DNA of 64,000 nucleotides from an uncultured Woeseiaceae bacterium. Lineage in GTDB: Bacteria; Pseudomonadota; Gammaproteobacteria; Steroidobacterales; Woeseiaceae. The position numbers and the translations under genes were made by a program. The stretch's first letter is position 1. Each line of letters opens with the position of its first letter. Location of the stretch: assembly GCA_945787845.1 (NCBI GenBank), contig CALZJH010000006.1, positions 62,001 through 126,000 on the forward strand. Reading direction: 5' to 3'. Of the stretch, positions 16,704 to 25,073 are shown piece by piece. The notes beneath the pieces were generated by a model, which was given only the letters and a program-made list of their open reading frames with translations, was not told where the DNA came from and searched no databases.

Positions 16704-17847
16704 CGTTCCTGGCCGTGATGCCGGCCGTGTTGATACGGCTCGAACCCACCATGTAGACACCGTAGTCGCGCTTCAGGCGATTGACCTGGTCCTCGGTGAT
16801 GCCGAGGAAGCAGAACATGCCTCTCGCCCTGACGAGGTGAGAGAAGTCATGGCCCGGTGCTTTCTCTTTGAGCGCGTCGTTTAACAGCACGCGCATCTCG
16901 CGCAGGCGGCTGCGCATTTCCGCAAGCTCCACGCGCCAGGCAACTTTCAGGTCCGGGTCGTTGAGGATAGTGGCCACGACGACGGCACCGTGATCGGGCG
17001 GCACCGAGTAGATCGTCCGCACGACGTTATTAACCTGGCTGTACACCACGTCTTTTGCTTTCTTATCAGCAGCCAGCAGCGACAGGGTGCCGACGCGATC
17101 CCGGTACAGGCCGAAATTCTTGGAACACGAACTCGAGACGATCATCTCGGGCACTCGATCCGCGAGGTGCCGCACGATGAACGCATCGTCCGCGAGGCTC
17201 TGTGCAAAGCCCTGGTAGGCAATATCGACGAACGGCAGCAGCTTGCGCGCTTCGATGACCTCGGCGATCGCCCGCCATTCGTCTTCGGACGGGTCCAGTC
17301 CTGACGGGTTGTGGCAGCAGGCGTGCAGGAGCACGACATCGCCCTCGTCGGCCTTGCGCAGGCCATCGAGCATCGCATCGATCCTGATGACGTGCTTCTC
17401 TGTGTCGTAATACGGGTAGGTCTCGAGCGTGATGCCCGCTCCACCCAGCAGCGGAATGTGATTAGCCCATGTGGGATCGCTGACCCAGACTTTCACATCG
17501 GGGTTCGCTCGCAGCAGCAGGCTGGCCGCAACACGCAGGCTGCCAGAGCCGCCCGGCGCCTGGATCGTCGCGATGCGATCCTTGTCACCCGCATCCCCGA
17601 ACGTCAGGTCCTGCATCGCCGCATTGAATGCCGGGTCACCGGCCGTACCGATGTAGGCCTTGCTGTCCTGGGTGTCGATGATGCGCTGTTCGGCCTGCTT
17701 CACGACGTCGAGAACAGGGGTTTCGCCTTCGGCAGTGCGGAACACGCCAACGCCGAGATCGATCTTCTCGGGGCGCGGATCATTCTTGTGCTCGGTGATC
17801 AAACCGAGGATGGCATCGGCCGGCGCGGCCTGCAGGGATTCAAACAA
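16666..17847 (-). CDS. Class I aspartate/aromatic amino acid aminotransferase
   Basis: This protein of about 393 residues is a PLP-dependent, fold-type I enzyme: FESLQAAPADAILGL N-terminus, HACCHNPSGLDPS (about 188), and the Schiff-base Lys in SSSCSKNFGLYRDRVG (about 250). The C-terminal Arg-containing GMFCFLGI/SRINTAGI segments are also present. It belongs to the AspC/TyrB subgroup, transferring amino groups between aspartate or aromatic amino acids and 2-oxoglutarate. No ATG fits; TTG at 17847 has GGAG 8 bases upstream and matches the family's N-terminus. Its 3' end was duplicated by the neighbouring insertion but stays intact. Confidence 0.93.
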   Translation of the reverse strand: MFESLQAAPADAILGLITEHKNDPRPEKIDLGVGVFRTAEGETPVLDVVKQAEQRIIDTQDSKAYIGTAGDPAFNAAMQDLTFGDAGDKDRIATIQAPGGSGSLRVAASLLLRANPDVKVWVSDPTWANHIPLLGGAGITLETYPYYDTEKHVIRIDAMLDGLRKADEGDVVLLHACCHNPSGLDPSEDEWRAIAEVIEARKLLPFVDIAYQGFAQSLADDAFIVRHLADRVPEMIVSSSCSKNFGLYRDRVGTLSLLAADKKAKDVVYSQVNNVVRTIYSVPPDHGAVVVATILNDPDLKVAWRVELAEMRSRLREMRVLLNDALKEKAPGHDFSHLVRARGMFCFLGITEDQVNRLKRDYGVYMVGSSRINTAGITARNVNYLADAIAATL

Positions 17848-17884
17848 GGCGAGTCTCCGTGGGGAGTTCGCATTGTACAAACGA

Positions 17885-17910
17885 AAACGCCGGCTTGTCA
17901 GCCGGCGTTT
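17885..17910. terminator. Strong hairpin, terminator of the HiPIP gene
   Basis: AAACGCCGGC and GCCGGCGTTT form a 10-bp stem with a 6-base loop. On the minus strand it lies 25 bases after the HiPIP stop, and the stem's T-rich end runs into TTTTCGTTTG. It separates the HiPIP transcript from the aminotransferase gene. Confidence 0.75.
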
Positions 17911-17934
17911 CCAATGCAACTTATTTTAGGTCGC

Positions 17935-18258
17935 TCAGGCTTTCGGCGCCCAGACCGAACACCAGCCGGCGGCGGCAACCGTCTTGCCTGCGAAAATGCT
18001 GCAGGGACGCCAGGCGTCGCCGTCGTTGCCCTGGATCAGCGCGCAGTTGGCGCAGTTCTGTTCAGGGGCCGGGTTGTTGCGCGTAGCCGGGTCAACGGTC
18101 GACGCGTCGTGGGTGTATTTCATGGCCTTTGCCATCGGATCGTCTTCGGCCAGGTGCGGCATTTCGCCGGCATGGGCTTCACGGCCGGGTGCAACGATAA
18201 CGCCAGCAGCGGCGACGGCTGACAACTGAAGGAATTTGCGGCGAGGAATAGTGCTCAA
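17935..18258 (-). CDS. High-potential iron-sulfur protein (HiPIP), Tat-exported
   Basis: The 107-residue protein has a twin-arginine signal (PRRKFLQLSAVAAAG) cleaved near HAGE (about residue 31). The mature HiPIP fold has four cluster Cys arranged as C-x2-C-x13-C-x13-C (CANC...RPCSIF...GWCSVW). HiPIPs carry electrons in the periplasm at high redox potential, usually to a terminal oxidase or reaction centre; no photosynthesis genes are present here. It is divergent from fdhD, and a Fur-like palindrome lies between them. Confidence 0.93.
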   Translation of the reverse strand: MSTIPRRKFLQLSAVAAAGVIVAPGREAHAGEMPHLAEDDPMAKAMKYTHDASTVDPATRNNPAPEQNCANCALIQGNDGDAWRPCSIFAGKTVAAAGWCSVWAPKA

Positions 18259-18361
18259 CGTAAGTCTCCTGAGAACAATGTGAAGGTATCGATGCCGCGC
18301 ATTCTAACCATGTTTCCTGAACGTCCGCATAACGGCTTTCACGCCGGCAAACGCCGAATTC

Positions 18362-18376
18362 TGAGAACGATTCTCA
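18362..18376. promoter_or_regulatory. Fur-box-like 7-1-7 palindrome
   Basis: TGAGAACGATTCTCA matches the classical 7-1-7 Fur pattern TGATAATnATTATCA at 11 of 14 fixed positions by eye. It lies 58 bases upstream of the fdhD ATG and 104 bases upstream of the divergent HiPIP start. Both operons make Fe-S proteins, so iron control would be sensible; binding is inferred. Confidence 0.5.
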
Positions 18377-18433
18377 TTACGTGCTGGAGGCCGCGCCGCT
18401 GCGATATACTGCTTGGCCCAGTTGCTGGAAACG

Positions 18434-19261
18434 ATGCCGATGACGGTCCGCAGTCAGCCAATCGAGGTGGTGAGGATGCGCGGCGATTTGCGCGAAACCG
18501 CCGCAGATCGCGTCGCGATCGAGGAACCCCTGGAGATTCGCCTGGGCTATGAAGTCGACGGTGAGCGGCAAACCACGAGCATCTCGATCACGATGCGCAC
18601 GCCCGGTCACGACGAGGACCTGGCGCTCGGCTTCCTGTTCACCGAGGGCATCGTCCGTTCGCTGGACGATGTCGCAATCGTCAAACCCTGCAATGGTGAC
18701 AACACGGTGCGCGTCGAACTCGAGGCGGGTGTCGCTGTCGACCTCGAGCGGCTCGAACGCCACTTTTATACAACCTCCAGTTGCGGCGTCTGCGGCAAGG
18801 CATCGCTCGATACGCTGCGTGTGCAGGGTATTGCACCACTCGCAAACAACAATGGGCTGTTCGAGCACAGCGTTGTCGTCAATGTCCCCGACCGCCTGCG
18901 CGCCGCGCAACACACCTTCGATGAGACCGGCGGGCTGCATGCCGCGGCGGCGTTCGATTCACAGGGTGAACTCGTCGTAGTGCGCGAGGACGTCGGGCGC
19001 CACAATGCGGTCGACAAGGTCGTCGGCAACCTGCTGTCCACAGGGCAGCTCCCGGCCGGCGAACTGGGGCTCATGGTATCGGGGCGCGCGAGCTTCGAAC
19101 TCATGCAAAAAGCGCTTGTCGCGGGCATGCCCCTGCTCGCCGCCGTCAGCGCGCCCTCCAGCCTTGCAGTCGAGCTTGCGCGGGAGTTCAATGTGACGCT
19201 CATAGGATTTTTGCGCGGCGACAATTTCAATATTTATGCCGGCGAGGAACGGATTGCCTGA
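18434..19261 (+). CDS. fdhD: Formate dehydrogenase accessory sulfurtransferase FdhD
   Basis: This protein of about 275 residues transfers sulfur from a cysteine desulfurase to the molybdenum cofactor of formate dehydrogenase. The conserved CxxC loop is TTSSCGVCGKAS (about residue 120), and the VREDVGRHNAVDKVVG and SGRASFELMQKA motifs are typical of the family. Starts at ATG 18434 or 18440 are both possible; a TTG at 18413 is less likely. The stop overlaps the fdsG start (TGATG), so the maturase and its client enzyme are translationally coupled. Confidence 0.93.
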   Translation: MPMTVRSQPIEVVRMRGDLRETAADRVAIEEPLEIRLGYEVDGERQTTSISITMRTPGHDEDLALGFLFTEGIVRSLDDVAIVKPCNGDNTVRVELEAGVAVDLERLERHFYTTSSCGVCGKASLDTLRVQGIAPLANNNGLFEHSVVVNVPDRLRAAQHTFDETGGLHAAAAFDSQGELVVVREDVGRHNAVDKVVGNLLSTGQLPAGELGLMVSGRASFELMQKALVAGMPLLAAVSAPSSLAVELAREFNVTLIGFLRGDNFNIYAGEERIA

Positions 19262-19704
19262 TGACTGACCAGACACCCGAATCGATCTCGAGGATCGTCC
19301 AGGGCTTTGACGCCAAACCCGAGATGCTCGTGCAGATCCTGCAGGCGGTTGTGCAGGCGCATGGCTGGGTCTCCAAAGACACGATCCGGCAGCTTGCGGG
19401 CGAGCTCAACCTGTCGCGCGCCGACGTGCACGGTGTCGTCGAGTACTACCACGATTTCCGCACCGAGAAGCCGGGCAAACACATCGTCAAGATTTGCCAG
19501 GCGGAAGCCTGCCAGGCCATGGGCAGCCGCGAGCTGACGCAGCATGCAAACACGGCGGTCGATGCCGACACGACCATCGAACCCGTCTACTGCCTCGGCA
19601 ACTGTGCCTGCGCACCCGCGGTCATGGTTAACGGCAAAACAATAGGCCGTGTCGATGCTGCACGTTTCGATTCGCTTGTGGCGGCTCTGCAGGGGGCAGA
19701 CTAA
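19261..19704 (+). CDS. fdsG: NAD-dependent formate dehydrogenase gamma subunit
   Basis: The 147-residue NuoE-like thioredoxin-fold protein carries one [2Fe-2S] cluster. The ligands are CQAEACQAMG (C-x4-C) and CLGNCACAP (C-x3-C). It passes electrons within the soluble Fds complex toward FMN. It overlaps fdhD at its start and fdsB at its stop. Confidence 0.92.
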   Translation: MTDQTPESISRIVQGFDAKPEMLVQILQAVVQAHGWVSKDTIRQLAGELNLSRADVHGVVEYYHDFRTEKPGKHIVKICQAEACQAMGSRELTQHANTAVDADTTIEPVYCLGNCACAPAVMVNGKTIGRVDAARFDSLVAALQGAD

Positions 19705-21269
19705 TGAGTAGAGTCAAAGTCTACGTGCCGCGTGAAACGACATCCGTCTCGGTCGGCGCCGACGAGGTAGCCCTGGCCATCGCGCAACAGGCCAAGCAGG
19801 CCGGCGACATTATCCAGCTCGTGCGCAACGGTTCATGGGGCGCCTGCTGGCTGGAGCCGCTGGTTGAAGTGGAAGTCGACGGCCAGCGAATCGCCTACAG
19901 AAACATCGAACCCGACGACGTGCCCGGTCTGTTCGCTGCCGGCTTGCTCGAAGGCGGCGATCACGAGAAGCGCCTCGGACCGATCATCGAGGAGCCGTAC
20001 CTGATCAACCAGGACCGCTGGACGTTCTGGCGCTGCGGGCTGATTGAGGCTCTCTCACTCGAGGACTTCCAGTTGCACCAGGGCTTCAAGGCGCTGGAAA
20101 AAGCCTGGGACATGGGTGCCGATGCGGTCATCGATGCCGTCACTGAATCCGGCCTGCGCGGGCGCGGCGGTGCCGGCTTCCCGGCGGGCATCAAGTGGCG
20201 CACCGTGGCCGACGCCGAGGGCGACCAGAAATACATTGCCTGCAACGCCGACGAAGGCGACAGCGGTACCTTTTCCGATCGCATGCTCATGGAAGGCGAC
20301 CCGTTCGGCCTGATCGAGGCCATGGCGGTTGCCGGGTTTGCCGTAGGGGCGAACAAGGGCTACATCTACCTGCGCTCGGAATACCCGCTCACGCACATGA
20401 TCCTGTCCAGAGCGATCGTGACGGCACGCGACGCGGGCTGGCTCGGCGAGGATATTCAGGGCAGCGGTTTCGACTTCGACATCGAACTGCATCTCGGCGC
20501 CGGCTCCTATGTATGCGGCGAAGAGACGGCCATGCTCGAGAGCCTCGAGGGCAAGAAAGGCATCGTGCGCTACAAGCCGCCTCTGCCCGCCCATGAAGGC
20601 CTGTTCGGCAAACCGACCGTGGTAAACAACGTTGTCACACTCGCCTCGGTACCCAACATCATCAATATGGGTGGCGAACGTTACGCCGGTATGGGTGTCA
20701 ATCGTTCCAAGGGCACGCTTGCGTTCCAGCTCGCCGGCAATATCAAGCGCGGGGGGCTGGTCGAAAAGTCCTTCGGTATCACGCTGCGCGAACTGATCGA
20801 GAACTACGGCGGCGGCACGGCCTCGGGCCGGCCCGTGAAAGCGGTGCAGGTGGGCGGCCCGCTGGGGGCGTATCTGCCCGAGTCGCAGCTCGATACGCCC
20901 CTCGATTACGAGGCCTTCACGGAAATCGGCGCGATGATTGGCCACGGCGGCATCGTCGTCTTCGACGACACGGCCGACATGGCGCAGCAGGCGCGCTTCG
21001 CCATGGAATTCTGCGCGATCGAGTCCTGCGGCAAGTGCACCCCCTGCCGGATCGGCTCCACGCGGGGCGTGGAAGTCATTGACCGTATGATCAATGATGA
21101 AAATCGTGACGAGAACTACGATTTGCTGGTGGAACTCTGCGATACCATGGAGGACGCTTCGCTGTGCGCCATGGGCGGCATGACGCCCTACCCGGTTCGC
21201 AGCGTGCTGAAGCACTTCGCGGAAGACTTCGCGTTGGGCCAGAAAAATCAGGCGATAAGGAATGAATAA
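19704..21269 (+). CDS. fdsB: NAD-dependent formate dehydrogenase beta subunit
   Basis: The 521-residue protein is a NuoF-like diaphorase. It has an N-terminal thioredoxin-like extension (about 1-110), the NAD site GLRGRGGAGFPAG (about 150), the FMN-binding NADEGDSGTFSDR (about 177) and GSYVCGEETAMLES, and a [4Fe-4S] cluster site ESCGKCTPCRIG (about 440). It reduces NAD+ with electrons from formate. The fused thioredoxin-like N-terminus is typical of FdsB/HoxF. Its stop overlaps the fdsA ATG by 8 bases. Confidence 0.94.
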   Translation: MSRVKVYVPRETTSVSVGADEVALAIAQQAKQAGDIIQLVRNGSWGACWLEPLVEVEVDGQRIAYRNIEPDDVPGLFAAGLLEGGDHEKRLGPIIEEPYLINQDRWTFWRCGLIEALSLEDFQLHQGFKALEKAWDMGADAVIDAVTESGLRGRGGAGFPAGIKWRTVADAEGDQKYIACNADEGDSGTFSDRMLMEGDPFGLIEAMAVAGFAVGANKGYIYLRSEYPLTHMILSRAIVTARDAGWLGEDIQGSGFDFDIELHLGAGSYVCGEETAMLESLEGKKGIVRYKPPLPAHEGLFGKPTVVNNVVTLASVPNIINMGGERYAGMGVNRSKGTLAFQLAGNIKRGGLVEKSFGITLRELIENYGGGTASGRPVKAVQVGGPLGAYLPESQLDTPLDYEAFTEIGAMIGHGGIVVFDDTADMAQQARFAMEFCAIESCGKCTPCRIGSTRGVEVIDRMINDENRDENYDLLVELCDTMEDASLCAMGGMTPYPVRSVLKHFAEDFALGQKNQAIRNE

Positions 21270-24099
21270 GACACGACAACCCGACCTCGGCACCCCGGCC
21301 AGTGCGGCCGACGAAACCGTCCAGGTCGAAATCGACGGCCTGCCCGCCACTGTGAGGGCCGGCACGAGCATCCTGCGTGCGGCTCGCGAATCGGGTGTGG
21401 ACATCCCCAAGCTCTGCGCTACCGACAGCCTCAAGCCATTTGGTTCCTGCCGCCTCTGTGTGGTCGAAGTGGAGGGTCGCAAAGGCTACCCCGCGTCTTG
21501 CCACACGCCAGTCGAAGCCGGCATGAGAATCCGGACGCAAACAGACGCCCTGTCGAAGCTGCGTCGCAACGTCATGGAGCTCTATATCTCCGATCATCCG
21601 CTGGACTGCCTGACCTGTTCGGCGAACGGCGATTGCGAACTGCAGGACATGGCCGGCGCAGTCGGCCTGCGCGACGTGCGTTACGGCTTCGACGGCGAGA
21701 ACCATCTCGACGCACCGGTTGATACCAGCAACCCCTATTTCCAGTTCGATGCCTCCAAGTGCATCGTCTGTTCGCGCTGCGTGCGCGCCTGCGACGAGGT
21801 CCAGGGCACGTTCGCGCTGACGATCGAAGGCCGCGGCTTCAACTCCAAGGTCTCCGCCGGCATCAGCGAAGACTTCCTCGACTCCGAATGCGTGTCCTGC
21901 GGCGCCTGCGTGCAGGCCTGCCCGACGGCGACGCTTATGGAGAAGAGCATCGTCGATCACGGTCAGCCGGATCACAAGGTCATCACGACCTGCGCCTACT
22001 GCGGCGTCGGCTGCTCGTTCCAGGCCGAGATGAAAGGCGACCAGGTCGTGCGCATGACGCCGTGGAAAGACGGCGAAGCCAACCATGGCCACTCCTGCGT
22101 CAAGGGCCGCTTCGCCTGGGGCTATGCTTCGCACCGCGATCGCGTCATGAAACCCATGATTCGCGAGAACACGTCGGACCCGTGGCGCGAAGTCGAATGG
22201 GACGAAGCGATCCAGTACACGGCTGACCGTTTCAAAACGATCCAGGAAAAACACGGCCGCAAGTCCATCGGCGGCATCACCTCGTCGCGTTGCACGAACG
22301 AAGAAGTGTATGTCGTGCAGAAACTCGTGCGCGCGGCGATGCTCAACAACAACGTCGACACCTGTGCGCGGGTCTGCCACTCGCCCACGGGTTACGGCCT
22401 CAAGACAACGCTTGGCACTTCAGCAGGAACGCAACCCTTCGACAGCGTCATGGACGCCGACGTCATCGTGGTCATCGGCGCGAACCCGACTGCCGGCCAT
22501 CCGGTCTTTGCCTCGCAGATGAAACGCCGCCTGCGCCAGGGCGCCAAGCTGATCGTTGTCGACCCGCGCGAAATCGGCCTCGTGCGCTCGCCGCACATCG
22601 AGGCGGAACATCACCTACCGCTGTTGCCGGGCACCAACGTACCGATCATCAACGCCCTCGCCCACGTCATTGTCGAAGAAGGCCTCGCAGATGAGGCCTA
22701 TGTACAGGAGCGCTGCGACCTGGAGTCATGGGAAGCGTGGAAAGCGATGATCCTGCGACCTGAAAATTCACCCGAGGAGGTCGCGAAAGTATCCGGTGTC
22801 GATGCCGGGACGATTCGGGCAGCCGCGCGCCTCTACGGCTCGGCGAAGAACGGCGCCATCTATTACGGGCTCGGCGTCACCGAACACAGCCAGGGCTCGA
22901 CCATGGTCATGGGCATGGCCAACCTCGCGATGGCCACCGGCAACATCGGCCGCTCGGGCGTCGGCGTGAATCCGCTGCGCGGCCAGAACAACGTACAGGG
23001 CTCCTGCGACATGGGCTCGTTCCCGCACGAACTGCCCGGCTACCGGCCCGTCTCGGGCCAGGACGTGCGCACCCAGTTCGAACAGCACTGGGGCGTGACG
23101 ATCGACCCCGAACCGGGCTTTCGCATTCCCAACATGTTCGACGCGGCCTGCGCCGGCGAATTCAAGGGTATGTACATACAGGGCGAGGACGTCGCGCAGT
23201 CGGATCCCGACACGCACCACGTCGAGGCGGCGCTCTCGAACATGGACTGCATCGTGGTGCAGGATCTGTTCCTGAACGAGACCGCGAAGTTCGCACACGT
23301 GTTCCTGCCCGGCACCTCGTTCCTCGAGAAGAACGGTACGTTTATCAATGCCGAGCGCCGCATCAACCGCGTGCGCAAGGTGATGGAGCCACAGCAGGGC
23401 AAGGACGAGTGGCTCATTACCCAGGAACTGGCCCAGGCGATGGGTTACCCGATGAACTACGAGAACGCGGCCCAGATCATGGATGAAATCGCGGAGCTCA
23501 CACCCACGTTCAGGAACGTCAGTTTCGATTTCCTCGACGAGGTCGGCAGCGTGCAGTGGCCATGCAACGAGGACGCGCCGATGGGTACGCCGATCATGCA
23601 CATCGACAATTTTGTCCGTGGCAAGGGCCTGTTCGTCGAAACCGACTACGTGCCGACCGAGGAACGCACCAACCGCAAGTTCCCGCTGTTGCTCACGACC
23701 GGCCGCATCCTGTCGCAGTACAACGTCGGTGCGCAGACCCGCCGCACGGCCAACAACGTCTGGTACGGCGAAGACCTGCTCGAGGTGCACCCGTCCGACG
23801 CAGAGATGCGCGGCATCCGCGACGGCGAGATGGTCGCACTGGCCAGCCGCAAGGGTGACATCACGCTGCGTGCGAAAATTACGACGCGCGTCAAGCCGGG
23901 CGTCGTCTACACGACCTTCCACAATCCCGAGACCGGTGCGAACGTCGTGACGACCGAGTACGGCGACTGGGCAACTGATTGTCCCGAGTACAAGGTCACG
24001 GCCGTACAGATCGCGCCAGCATCACATCGTTCGGAATGGCAGGAAGAGTTTGATGCGCGCGCCAAAATCCAGGGCCGTATTGAGAGACCTGTCAACTAG
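21262..24099 (+). CDS. fdsA: NAD-dependent formate dehydrogenase alpha (catalytic) subunit
   Basis: The 945-residue molybdenum enzyme oxidises formate to CO2. The N-terminal NuoG-like part has a [2Fe-2S] ferredoxin domain (CATDSLKPFGSCRLC) and two [4Fe-4S] sets (CIVCSRCVRACDE; CVSCGACVQACP). The molybdopterin domain starts with its own cluster (CAYCGVGCSF, about 245). The likely Mo ligand is Cys in ARVCHSPTGYGL (about residue 375), a Cys- rather than selenocysteine-type enzyme. The C-terminal molydopterin-dinucleotide domain contains TTGRILSQYNVG. No fdsD gene follows. Confidence 0.95.
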   Translation: MNKTRQPDLGTPASAADETVQVEIDGLPATVRAGTSILRAARESGVDIPKLCATDSLKPFGSCRLCVVEVEGRKGYPASCHTPVEAGMRIRTQTDALSKLRRNVMELYISDHPLDCLTCSANGDCELQDMAGAVGLRDVRYGFDGENHLDAPVDTSNPYFQFDASKCIVCSRCVRACDEVQGTFALTIEGRGFNSKVSAGISEDFLDSECVSCGACVQACPTATLMEKSIVDHGQPDHKVITTCAYCGVGCSFQAEMKGDQVVRMTPWKDGEANHGHSCVKGRFAWGYASHRDRVMKPMIRENTSDPWREVEWDEAIQYTADRFKTIQEKHGRKSIGGITSSRCTNEEVYVVQKLVRAAMLNNNVDTCARVCHSPTGYGLKTTLGTSAGTQPFDSVMDADVIVVIGANPTAGHPVFASQMKRRLRQGAKLIVVDPREIGLVRSPHIEAEHHLPLLPGTNVPIINALAHVIVEEGLADEAYVQERCDLESWEAWKAMILRPENSPEEVAKVSGVDAGTIRAAARLYGSAKNGAIYYGLGVTEHSQGSTMVMGMANLAMATGNIGRSGVGVNPLRGQNNVQGSCDMGSFPHELPGYRPVSGQDVRTQFEQHWGVTIDPEPGFRIPNMFDAACAGEFKGMYIQGEDVAQSDPDTHHVEAALSNMDCIVVQDLFLNETAKFAHVFLPGTSFLEKNGTFINAERRINRVRKVMEPQQGKDEWLITQELAQAMGYPMNYENAAQIMDEIAELTPTFRNVSFDFLDEVGSVQWPCNEDAPMGTPIMHIDNFVRGKGLFVETDYVPTEERTNRKFPLLLTTGRILSQYNVGAQTRRTANNVWYGEDLLEVHPSDAEMRGIRDGEMVALASRKGDITLRAKITTRVKPGVVYTTFHNPETGANVVTTEYGDWATDCPEYKVTAVQIAPASHRSEWQEEFDARAKIQGRIERPVN

Positions 24100-24117
24100 C
24101 TGCAAAGGAATACCGGC

Positions 24118-24573
24118 ATGACGGCACTTAACCGTGTTCTGATTCTTTGTCTTGGCCTGATGGTCGTGGGCTGTACCACCAACGTGTCCAGGTTCCAGAT
24201 GCCGGACAGTGATCTCGGCGACATCGTGGCGCTGCACCTCGATCCCCCGGGCGAAGAGCGCAATGCCGAAGAGTTGCGATCGCTGGTCGTGTCGAACCTC
24301 GAGAAACGCGGTTACCGGGTGGAGACACGAGACGCGTCTGTCACCCTGGGCGACGGCGACTACATTTTCGATATCGCCGCCGACTGGCATTGGGATATCA
24401 CCTGGTACCTGCTCGAGCTGCGCGTTGCCATTTACGAGCCAGGGAACAACATTCTCGTCGCCCAGGCGCAGTCTCAACAGTCCTCGCTGGCGCGCAAGAG
24501 TAACGAAGAGGTGGTCGAGCGAGCGATGGCCTCTTTATTCAACGACCCGGAAACACAAGAGGGAGACGAATAG
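24118..24573 (+). CDS. Uncharacterised lipoprotein
   Basis: The 151-residue protein has a lipobox LMVVGCTTN (Cys19) and a soluble domain with WHWDITWYLLELRVAIYEP. It starts 18 bp after fdsA on the same strand and so may be read through, but nothing in it suggests a formate role. A second lipoprotein follows at once. I do not recognise the family. Confidence 0.75.
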   Translation: MTALNRVLILCLGLMVVGCTTNVSRFQMPDSDLGDIVALHLDPPGEERNAEELRSLVVSNLEKRGYRVETRDASVTLGDGDYIFDIAADWHWDITWYLLELRVAIYEPGNNILVAQAQSQQSSLARKSNEEVVERAMASLFNDPETQEGDE

Positions 24574-24574
24574 C

Positions 24575-25069
24575 ATGACGAAGAAGCTGTTGCCTGTGAA
24601 GAACCACCTGTCCGTTTCGTGGAAACACGGAACGATATTGTTATCGGCACTGTTGTTTGCGGCCTGCGGCACGGTGACGGCAATCGTTCCTGATGCCGAA
24701 GGTGTCGAACATATTTCAGCGATCGGCATGGGTTGCAAGAAGCCCTACGAGCTGACCCAGGATTGTTCAGGGATGTCCGGCGCCAAGCGACTGGTCGAAG
24801 TGTCGGGTTTTCGGTTCAAAATTGCCGGCACCAGCGACGGCAGCACCGTCTTAATGATGGGAGCCAAGCCAACTTCCGACGCCTGGTCGGGCAAAAGCGC
24901 AGAAACAGCCAACGTCGCTTATGAGCTGACGAAAAAGGTCCTCGCCGAGAACGGGGTGAGCGTGGTCAAGGCGGAGCCGGTGTCGTCCGGCGCGCTGCTT
25001 TCAGGCTATGTGATCACCGCCGACGGTGACGCCTACGCGGTGCTCAAAGCGATGACCGTCGAGGACTAG
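24575..25069 (+). CDS. Uncharacterised lipoprotein
   Basis: The 164-residue protein has a lipobox LLFAACGTV (Cys31) and a small domain containing GCKKPYELTQDCSG. The latter Cys pair could form a periplasmic disulfide. Its ATG is one base after the previous stop, with GGGAG as ribosome site inside the previous gene. It converges on the minus-strand exported protein with a 4-bp gap. No family recognised. Confidence 0.75.
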   Translation: MTKKLLPVKNHLSVSWKHGTILLSALLFAACGTVTAIVPDAEGVEHISAIGMGCKKPYELTQDCSGMSGAKRLVEVSGFRFKIAGTSDGSTVLMMGAKPTSDAWSGKSAETANVAYELTKKVLAENGVSVVKAEPVSSGALLSGYVITADGDAYAVLKAMTVED

Positions 25070-25073
25070 ACCG

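Noticed and set aside
20055..24477. Several long minus-strand frames (up to 475 codons) opposite fdsB, fdsA and the lipoprotein gene
   Set aside because: Antisense to genes with complete Fe-S and molybdopterin motifs; composition is Arg/His-rich, as expected for GC-driven shadows.
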